Shown piece by piece: positions 56,521 to 64,000 of a DNA stretch of 64,000 bases (position 1 is its first letter; each line of letters starts with the position of its first letter). The notes under the pieces were generated by a model. That model did no database searches and had not been told where the DNA came from. It was given only the letters and a program-made list of their open reading frames with translations. The translations under genes and the position numbers were made by a program. The DNA comes from Leptobrachium leishanense. Its lineage: Eukaryota > Chordata > Amphibia > Anura > Megophryidae. The stretch lies in the NCBI GenBank assembly GCA_009667805.1, contig CM019066.1, positions 4,092,001 through 4,156,000 on the forward strand, in the 5' to 3' direction.

Positions 56521-56941
56521 GGTTTCCATGATCTTGCAAGTCTCTTGAGTGATCTAGAGCATCATGATGCAGTCGGTAGTTGACTATTTTTATGGTCAGA
56601 CTGGGCTGAACTAGAATATGCCTTTTCACGTTTTATGCAGAAGTTTGTTTCCTGGTCTTAAAGGTTTTGACCAGAAACACGAGGAGTTAATTGAGCAGTG
56701 CATTGGTGAATTGCATAGGATATTTATTTTGAAATGGCCAAGCAGGAGGAACACCAGCATTACATATGCTTTCTAGTCACACCCTATATAAAACATACGC
56801 CAGGTTTCACCGTGTCATACTCTGTCAGTACTATTGGTAAGCTATTCCACACCTCTATTGCTCCTTATGTGGACGGTGCGTAAAGCCGTTGCTCTCATCT
56901 TGGTTTTTTTCTCCTCCACAATGTAGTGCTCTGTTGCTCTA
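56521..56941. other. Non-coding stretch in rnf144a intron 4
   Basis: No recognised feature. Confidence 0.4.
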
Positions 56942-57758
56942 TTAAAGGGACACAACCACTTACATAAGCTCTAATTACATCACTTGTGCATTACAAACAA
57001 AACCACCTTATAAAACACATGCTGCTGTTTTTGTTCTTTGTTTGAAGTAATTGCATGTAAAAAGGAAAAATAAAATTAGGTCACCATGTTGTTGATTATG
57101 ATGCAACATTTACCAAAATGTTTTTCTTTACTTCTGTGGCTTACCTAATCTACAATATTTAACAGTTAATGAGGTGGTGGAGGGAATGTTCAGATATGGC
57201 TGCAGGTGACTAGCCTCCTAGACTCCTTTCTATGGCCAAAGCCAACTGCCCTCCCACACTATCTTTCCATCACTTGCTCCTCACTGTGTGTGTGGCTGTG
57301 GCCATAGAATGGAGTCTATTGGTCGATCACTGATTCAAATCATTGTATTGTGTGGGATGTATTCAACGGACATCACGGGGGTAGATTTGAGGTCTTTAAA
57401 GCTTTCCGTCTTGCCTCATTCAGCTGCCATCACTTCTCTCAGATAGCCTGGAACACAATAAACTTCCTGCTGCCTTCTCTAAACGTTCCCTCCTCCACCT
57501 CGTTGACTGTTAAATACTATAGAAGCTAAACCAGAGCAGTAAAGTAAGCCGTTTGCACAGGTTTTGGTAAATGTTGCCTCATGGGAAAAATTAACAAAAT
57601 GGAAATAGGAGAGAGATAAAAAGTTAACAAATGTGTTCCTTTTTACTTAAAAAAAAAAAAAAAAAAAAAAGCAGCAGCATGTGTTTTTATAAGGTGGTTT
57701 TGTTTGTAATGCACAAGTAATCTAGTTACAGTTTATGGAACTGGTAGTGTCCCTTTAA
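56942..57758. mobile_element. MITE with about 90-bp inverted ends (TTAAAGGGACAC family)
   Basis: TTAAAGGGACACAACCAC at the left and, inverted at the right, TTAAAGGGACACTACCAG, extending through GTGCATTACAAACAAAACC on both arms. An internal poly-A at 57648-57670. Its right terminal TTAA was used as target by the next element. Confidence 0.7.
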
Positions 57759-58145
57759 CCCCCCCTGACGGTTTTCCCGAGTGTGGCTCTTACAGTGCTG
57801 AAAGCGTTAACCCCGAGCCACTCGGGCTGTATACATACCTGTATTCTGCGCTCCCTCCCTGACATCCGCGATAGCATTCTCCTCCGGCGATCGCGACGTT
57901 TTGCTTCCTGGTTCCCTTCTTGCGAGAAGGGAACCAGGAAATATGTCGCAATTGCCGGAGGAGAATGGGGACAGGGATGGGACGCAGCGATAGGTAAGTA
58001 TCCAGCGGCATCCCGAGTGTGACTCGGTGTTACCGCTTTCTGCAATGCATTTAACCCCGAGCCACACTCTGATACCGCTAGGGGGCTAGATAAATTGTTC
58101 CGATTCTGTCATATAAAATATGTCAGAATCGGAACGCCAGGGAGG
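57759..58145. mobile_element. TTAA-flanked MITE (CCCTGACGG/CCCTGGCG ends) with internal hairpins
   Basis: TTAA at 57755-57758 and 58146-58149; ends CCCCCCCTGACGGTTTTCC and, inverted, CCTCCCTGGCGTTCC. Internal hairpins include CCTGGTTCCCTTCTTGCGAGAAGGGAACCAGG-type pairing at 57908-57940 and TTCCGATTCTG with its complement at 58098-58134. Confidence 0.7.
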
Positions 58146-58237
58146 TTAACTGACAAGTAGTTAACTTTCATTTAGGTCTGGAGGAAGAAGTTTGCAGACT
58201 TTCTTTCTTTTTTTTTTTATTTTTTTTATTAAAGGGA

Positions 58238-58305
58238 TTATTCAAAGAGCACCGAATTGCACCGAAAAGTGAATTTCCCCATATGGTACGATTTCGTGGC
58301 CATTC
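58238..58305. mobile_element. CAGGGTTATTC-family MITE, left part, split
   Basis: GGATTATTCAAAGAGCACCG and ATATGGTACGATTTCGTGGC; continues at about 58736-58900 after an inserted MITE. Confidence 0.5.
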
Positions 58306-58735
58306 AGGCTAGGGTCAGACTGAGGCAGTGCGAACGCGCGTGCAGGCGCACTTAATTACGGCCGCACTAGCAGCAAATGCCAGGCAATGAGGGCCAATAT
58401 ACGAAGTACGGTCGCACAAAAGTCCGGCTGCGCAACGCAAGTGGAAAACGAACGCATTTTGTCGAGAACGTAAAACCTCTAGTACGGTCGTACAGAGTGC
58501 GCTGCGTCCGCTAGAGGCGTGTGTGCGTGAATTGGAGATGTCAGACACTGCTAATGTCCGGCCAACATAACGTCCAGATGCACAAAGTGTTTTATTGATG
58601 ATCCGTACAAAATCACGGCCGCAAATGCGCATCGTATGACCGCTATCGCGTACTCCGTGAAAAAATGCGTCCATTCGTTCGAACGTACTTTTTCACAGAC
58701 AACGCGAAAATGCGCTTGTCTGACCCTAGCCTTAA
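58306..58735. mobile_element. MITE, GTCAGACG family, copy 2
   Basis: GGCTAGGGTCAGACTGAGG at the left and CTTGTCTGACCCTAGCCTT at the right; inner sequence (TGTCCGGCCAACATAACGTC) matches 2293-2312 of copy 1. Inserted in a CAGGGTTATTC-family MITE. Confidence 0.65.
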
Positions 58736-59002
58736 CTATTCAAAAAGCTGGTAATTCGCCAAATATTAGCGAATTGCCAGCAAAATAAGGTGACATCCGG
58801 CGGCAGTGAATTCCCCATAGAGAAGTAAGGGGTTAATCTACTCGGAGAACACCGAACAGCAGAAAAATGTCAGTGAAATGCCCTGATTTTCAGTTGTTTC
58901 CTTTTGAAAGGTTTAAACAGGCAAATCCCAATGGTGTATAATTTATTTTTCTTCGAATGCATTTTTCGGTGAAAATATTGATTCCTCCTTTTTTTTTTCT
59001 TT

Positions 59003-59933
59003 ATGGCGTTTGCGTGTGCGGAGGAGGTGCCTGAAAGGGAGGGGGTGAGGTCCTTCGGACCTCTCTCCCTCCCGATCGTCGGGGTGCAGAGGGTTAATCC
59101 AGGCACCGTTTGGAAGGGCACAGCCTGCCGAAAAGCGCCGGTTCGTGATCCTTTCCCAGAGCTGGCCGACATCTTGGATGTCAGCCAAGCTTCTGGGAAT
59201 GCCCCCTGAGGACTGGCGTCATCGTGCATAGCATAGTACGATGACGCCAGTCCTGGAGTTAACCCCTAACTGCCACCAATGGTGGAGATAGGGGGTTCAT
59301 TGGAACCCCCTATCTATCTCCCGATCCGTGGCAGCTAGGGGTTAATGTTTGGTACTGTTGGATCGGCCAGAGCATGGCCGTTCCAACAATACCAAACATG
59401 ACCATGAAAAAAGTTTTTTTTAAAAGAAAAAAAATTAAAAATAAAAAAATAAACAAGTTTTTTTTCTTTTTCTTTGGTTTGTTAATGCAGCAATATTGTT
59501 CCCATTTCAATTATAATGTGAACAATGATGCTGCACTAACGATTTTTGTATGTGGTGCGTTTGTTAAAAATCGCGTAATTTTCCCCAAAAAAAATGTAAC
59601 GAGACCCCATTTCTAATTTTTTTTACAAGCGCACCCCATACAAAATATAACCGCAATTGCTCGCATGTTAAAATGTGAAAAAAAACACTTTACGCATTGT
59701 AAATTATTGAAAAATCATATTTTATTGCATTTTTTGTTATAATATACAGACAGGTCATGACGTATACATATAATAATGACATATTATGAATCTGCCGAGT
59801 CTGACGGAAAGAACGATATATAATATGTCTGGGTCATATACTATAATAAGCCTTCAAAACACGTTTAAACATGATGAGCGAAACAGGTAAAAATGACCTC
59901 AGCACAGAGGCGGGAAACGCCTCAGCGAAAGGG
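59003..59933 (-). mobile_element. Hairpin-array TTAA element, copy C (truncated)
   Basis: Same orientation as copy A. It starts inside the region matching 340-363 of copy A and ends CCTCAGCGAAAGGG before TTAA at 59934-59937. The segment between the loops of two hairpins (450-514 of copy A) is deleted, joining CACAGCCTGCC to GAAAAGCGCCGG at about 59129. The hairpin at 59284-59320 has a TATC duplication in one arm. Confidence 0.78.
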
Positions 59934-59937
59934 TTAA

Positions 59938-60021
59938 AGACGGCCCTGGTTGGATGTTAAACAAGTATATGTTTTATGACTCTATCTAAACATGTGTTTT
60001 TAACCGCGTGTGTGTTTTCAG
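59938..60021. other. rnf144a: Intron 4 end of rnf144a
   Basis: Short unique sequence leading to the exon 5 acceptor; copy C of the hairpin element lies only 84 bases upstream of the exon. Confidence 0.6.
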
Positions 60022-60169
60022 CTCTGTTTTTAAAGTGGTGGATGACGATGTACCGATAAAACGCTGCCCAAAATGTAAGGTGTACATAGAACGCGATGAA
60101 GGCTGTGCACAAATGATGTGCAAGAATTGCAAGCATGCCTTTTGCTGGTACTGCCTGGAATCTCTCGAT
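60022..60169 (+). CDS. rnf144a: rnf144a coding exon 5 (RING2 with catalytic cysteine)
   Basis: A 148-base exon encoding the end of codon 170 through D219. It carries RING2: C185-x2-C188, then C198 in the context DEGCAQMMC, followed by C203, C206, H208, C211 and C214. Counting from ATG 15267 puts the active-site cysteine at residue 198, the same number as in human RNF144A, so the exon joins used here are right to the residue. The acceptor is GTGTGTTTTCAG ending at 60021; the donor is GTGAGT at 60170. The remaining coding sequence (post-RING2 segment and C-terminal membrane helix) is not found before 64000 and must lie downstream. Confidence 0.95.
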
Positions 60170-60652
60170 GTGAGTATACAAATCAAAGCTCACCCTGCGC
60201 AGTGCATAGGTGTTACCCAGTCTGTAAGCGAAAGCCTGATTCAAAGAGCAGACCGTGCGGAACCTATTCAAAGATTTTAAAAAAGCACAGTCCCTATACC
60301 AAGGCTGCCAGATCGGCCATGTTTGCTGATTGTCAGTGCATGAATAATGCAACCCTGCAGCATGTAGACGTCATATGCTGCAGGTAAGAAATCCTATAGG
60401 TATCCCAGGTGACCTGCCTAGATTTCCATCCTGTAGCATATGAATTATACATTTTCCCTGGCAGCACTTTTCCCTGTGCTCTCCCTCTTCATGAAATCAT
60501 AATGTGTCCAAGAAAACTTGGCTGATCTGGCAACCCTACCCTGTACCTGCTTATGGTGAGAATGGGTGTGCATGGTACGTGCGAGTGCTGGCTTTAAAGT
60601 GCACTTGTTATACAGAACACATGTTGGCTTATATAACAGAAAATCATTCACT
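60170..60652. other. Start of rnf144a intron 5
   Basis: No recognised feature; the next coding block (DDFLLIHYDKGPC in mammals) was looked for and not found here. Confidence 0.4.
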
Positions 60653-61409
60653 CAGGGTTATTCAAAGAGCTCCGAATTGCTTGAGAAAGGTAACCGAACG
60701 CTGAAAATCAGGTTACCTTTCCTGGCCATTCGGCTATTCAGAGAACACAAACCAGCAGTGAAAGGTTCCCGAAATGCCCTGCCATTCGGTGGTTTCATGC
60801 GGCAAATTTATTCAGGAGAATCCCATAGGCTTCAATGTTAAAAATATTCCTGTTTTAATTTAATATCTAATAAACCGTTCATTATAAAATTCTGCAGTAA
60901 AGAGTCTCTTTATTTATAGATTATTTTTTTTAGGATATTTTAAGCATTTTTCAGAATTTTTTTTTTTTTTTAAGTTTACTTATTTTTCTGTAACAGCCCT
61001 CTTTATTATCATTCCCTGGACTTCATATGTAAATTTCAGACATTTTCGCTCAGTAGTTTCTTTACAAACAGCGTTTAATTTTCAATCATTCACACAAACT
61101 GTTTTGCTAATTTATTCACTGCCTCGTCTGCGGTGGTCGGCTGCTTCGCTGCGGGTGATCAGTTCCTGCTCGGGTTTTTCGACTGGTTAATACAGATGTT
61201 TTTGAGGGTTTTCGGCGTGCATTCGGTGGGTTTTGCGGTTCGTTTTCGGCAGGTTTGCGGCAGCTTTTCCCTGCAATTCGGGGACCCTGTGCTGTTTGCT
61301 GAATACACCGCAGGGTCACCGAAATGGGATCGGCAAAAGGAACCGAATTGAAGAGAACGAAAAGTCACCGAATGTGCGGTGACTTTTCGAATCTCTTTGA
61401 ATTACCCTG
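60653..61409. mobile_element. MITE, CAGGGTTATTCAAAGAG family, complete copy
   Basis: Ends CAGGGTTATTCAAAGAGC and, inverted, CAGGGTAATTCAAAGAGATT, with the same internal order, inverted, as 21734-22644 (GGTAACCGAACGCTGAAA; GACTTTTCG palindrome). Flanking triplets ACT and ATA do not match. Confidence 0.68.
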
Positions 61410-61856
61410 ATAGTGTATGTTTTGGTGGTTTAATTTTTTTACTTCCATTGTACAGCGCTAAGGAATCTGTTGGCTCTTTATAAATGCTTGGAACTGTAAC
61501 TAAACCACTTTATTGAAAATTTGGAGTAAATCTTTGTCATAGTTTTTTTGACGCTGTCTTCGATCTGCATGCCGCCTGAGCGACAGATGTGAGCAGAAGA
61601 GCTGTCCTACCGGAAGGCCCTCTGCTCTCCCCTTCTGCCTCAATGAGTGATGACGCGCTAACTAAGGAGTCCACACACCGACATCTCCAGTGATTGCCAA
61701 TCGCGTGTTGACAGCTTTCCAAAGTGTGCCATGCAAACTTGTGGCAGTTAGCGATTGCTCACCATGTGGGAAAATATCTCATTAAACTTTATGACCACCG
61801 TGATGTCCATCCTCTGGGATATCAATAGAAGTGAATCTTGCCGCTACAGGCAGTCT
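61410..61856. other. Non-coding stretch in rnf144a intron 5
   Basis: 61430-61490 resembles a LINE tail (TGTACAGCGCTAAGGAATC). Nothing else. Confidence 0.4.
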
Positions 61857-61860
61857 TTAA

Positions 61861-61932
61861 CCCCTTAAAAACCAATGACGTAACTCTTACGTCATAAATG
61901 CATTGACTTCAAAGACCCTTGTCCTTAAGGGG
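61861..61932. mobile_element. Tiny TTAA-flanked MITE, 72 bp
   Basis: TTAA at 61857-61860 and 61933-61936; ends CCCCTTAAAAACCAATGACG and, inverted, CCCCTTAAGGACAAGGG. A miniature piggyBac-type derivative. Confidence 0.65.
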
Positions 61933-61936
61933 TTAA

Positions 61937-62480
61937 CTTATTGCAAGTAACTAATTCCACATTATGTATATTAGGGTCATCCAAGCAGTTATAGAAAAAA
62001 TATTTTGCATTATTTTTTATAGTAAACATTTAATGGCCTTGTACAGCAATACTTATTTAATTATACTTTGGTGTCAAATATTAATCCTTCTATTGACTGT
62101 CATTTTTATGAAAGAAATGGGTGATAAACTCCCCCTACAGCTGTAGCTGTTTTTTCACTGGATCAATGTTACATCGCTTTTAATTCTTAATTGTTAGAAT
62201 TCCATATGGATAAAGAATTGGGCAGAGTCCAGCGCTTCCTTTTGTCAGTATCAATGGTCTTTACTGCAAAAAACAATGATCCACAGTGCCTCAAAGACCA
62301 TGAATAAAGCAGAATATAGGGTAGTATGTTCTAAAAACATGAAAAATTAAAGAAAACACACTCACATGGGCTGGTGTCTTAATTCAGACACCGGATATAG
62401 GCGGCTGGCGGCTTATATGTGTTGCACGTCTGCAATCAAGAAACGCACACGCTGTTCTTCAGTTACAGACCTTTTTATTA
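61937..62480. other. Non-coding stretch in rnf144a intron 5
   Basis: No recognised feature apart from AGAGTCCAGCGCTT at 62225-62238, shared with the inverted repeat at 56103. Confidence 0.4.
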
Positions 62481-62913
62481 ACCTGTGTTCCTGTATGAAG
62501 TACAAAACAATGCTTTAATCTCTTGTAATAGCATGGGGTGTTTACAGTCTCCTCATGCACTAGTGAGATTAAACATAGAGCATAACAGCAAATGTCCTTT
62601 ACCAATATTACTCTATACTAGACATGCAGTTTATGCGCACAGTTCTTTTTTTACCTGTACTATTACTGCACAGACCACATAGCTAACTAACACAGCAGAA
62701 CTAACTTAAAACTATTTACAGAACATCTACACAGAAAATGACACACTCTTTTGTTATGGCTTCACACACACTTCAAGCTTATGCTGCTTGCTGGATCTAT
62801 GCTTATACTGGGTTTACCTGTATGAAGTAAAAAAACAATGCTTTAAACTCCTGTAATAGCATGCGGTGTTTACGGTCTCCTCATGCACCAGTGAGATTAA
62901 CCATAGAGCCTAA
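62481..62913. repeat. Direct repeat of about 100 bases, spaced about 330
   Basis: CTGTATGAAGTA(C/A)AAAA...AATGCTTTAA ... TCTCCTCATGCACTAGTGAGATTAAAC at about 62490-62580 recurs at about 62818-62910 with a few changes. Could be parts of a retroelement or a local duplication. Confidence 0.65.
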
Positions 62914-62992
62914 CACTTCCTGGTACGGGACCCTCCACTCCCAACCAGGCTCACGCCATCTGCTGGCTGGAGGTGATACTCACCGCTCAGTA

Positions 62993-63860
62993 TTATTATT
63001 ATTCTTTATTTATAAAGCGCCAGCATATTCCGCAGCGCTGTACAATAGGCACAGTATAGACGGGTTACAATACATTGAACAACATTTGACAAACAGTACA
63101 GGAGGAGATGAGGCCCTATTCCCGTAGGAACTCACAATCTAGAGGGGTTGGGGTTGGAAACAGGAGGAGAGGACTGCAAGGTGAGAGTGATTGATGGTTG
63201 CGTCAGTGAGTTGGGTGGTAGGCTTCCCTAAATAGGAATGTTTTAAGGGAGCGTTTGAAGGAAGAGAAATTAGGGGAAAGTCTGACCGTACGAGGGATAG
63301 CGTTCCAGAGAATGGTGGCTGCGCGTGTGAAGTCCTGCAGTCTATCATGGGAAGAGGTGATGCGGGGAGAAGCTAGGCGCAGGTCGCTGTTTGACCTTAG
63401 GGAGCGGGCTGGGGTGTATTTGGTGATTAGTGAGGACAGGTAGTGGGGAGCTGAGTTAGTGAGGGTTTTGTAGGCAAGGATAAGGATTTTGAACTTAATT
63501 CTGCAGTGGATGGGGAGCCAGTGAAGGGACTCGCAGAGGGGAGTGGCAGAGACAGAGCGGCAGGTGAGGTGGATTAGCCTGGCAGAGACGTTCAGGATTG
63601 ATTGTAGGGGGGAGAGGTGGGAGAGAGGGAGGCCAGATAATTATTGCAATAGTCAAGTCGGGAGATTACCAGGGTGTGTATGAGTTGTTTTGTGGCGACA
63701 GCGGTAAGAAATGGCCGAATTCTGGAACTATTACGCAATTGGTAGCGGCAGGAGGAGGAAAGAGACTGAATGTGGGGATGAAGGAAAGAGCAGAGTCAAG
63801 TGTAACTCCAAGACAGCGAACTTGGTTTGATGGGGAGATGGTGATACCCCATCAAACCCT
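62993..63860 (-). mobile_element. L2-type LINE, 5'-truncated, minus strand
   Basis: The + strand begins with (TTA)n, then TTTATAAAGCGCCAGCATAT, the complement of the tail at 5640-5697, and continues through the complement of the RT C-terminal region (63200-63620), reaching further 5' than the copy at 5040 (to about 63860). Several small indels break the frame. Confidence 0.8.
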
Positions 63861-64000
63861 ACCATAACTTTACATGTGCGTTTAAAGCTACCATGCCACA
63901 CTCTCCCCCACCAAATAAATGTCGTCCCGACATTCCACAATTATCGGCCTTCACTTTCACACAAAACGTTACCCAACCATTTTCCCAATGCAAGAGTATT
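63861..64000. other. Window end, non-coding
   Basis: No recognised feature. Confidence 0.4.

Noticed and set aside
60170..64000. Search for the last rnf144a coding exon
   Set aside because: No frame encoding the expected post-RING2 sequence with an AG acceptor was found, so it is placed downstream of the window.

Overview
This is a vertebrate nuclear window, most likely from a frog. The one host gene I can recognise is rnf144a, a RING-between-RING E3 ubiquitin ligase, on the + strand. Five coding exons with clean splice sites (15256-15401, 50678-50782, 55433-55493, 55633-55840, 60022-60169) give residues 1-219 of a protein that is about 290 residues long in other vertebrates. The final coding exon(s), with the C-terminal membrane segment, lie beyond 64000. 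Everything else is intron or upstream sequence, packed with mobile elements. The frog assignment rests on the element mix: CR1 and L2-type LINEs, Tc1 elements, TTAA-flanked piggyBac-type MITEs, hAT and Harbinger-type MITEs, Penelope, BEL/Pao and an endogenous retrovirus. The species cannot be named from this.

Layout. 1-2800: a hairpin-filled TTAA element and two adjoining TAA-flanked MITEs. 3.2-5.7 kb: 5'-truncated CR1 (-) and L2-type (+) LINE fragments. 9.1-10.8 kb: a nearly intact Tc1 element with a one-base frameshift. 12.2-14.4 kb: a MITE and a hAT MITE that carries a 21-bp minisatellite. 15.3 kb: the first coding exon. 16.5-17.8 kb: nested hAT and Harbinger-type MITEs, then a solo LTR. 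19.5-20.9 kb: a second Tc1 family with an 18-bp minisatellite inside its transposase frame. 23.1-36.1 kb: an antisense endogenous retrovirus (5-bp GTGAA duplication) whose 3' LTR was split by a BEL/Pao retrotransposon (5-bp GTCCT duplication). 36.4-43.4 kb: hAT elements nested in hAT elements and two more long minisatellites. 43.6-44.4 kb: a truncated Tc1. 46.0-49.7 kb: Penelope-like elements with inverted terminal repeats, and another Tc1. 49.7-50.6 kb: a hAT MITE directly upstream of coding exon 2. 51-64 kb: further copies of the hairpin element and MITEs between exons 2-5, then an L2-type LINE (-).

Main points. (1) The TTAA-flanked hairpin elements (four copies) are tiled end to end with near-perfect inverted repeats, and paired bases differ together between copies. 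(2) Ends of Penelope-like elements show the conserved core of a hammerhead ribozyme. (3) Three loci, at least two of them inside unrelated hAT MITEs, have expanded the same approximately 21-bp unit. (4) The BEL element has LTRs that read as identical, yet it lacks RNase H and the integrase core and has several frame breaks; the retrovirus it landed in lost a similar part of pol.
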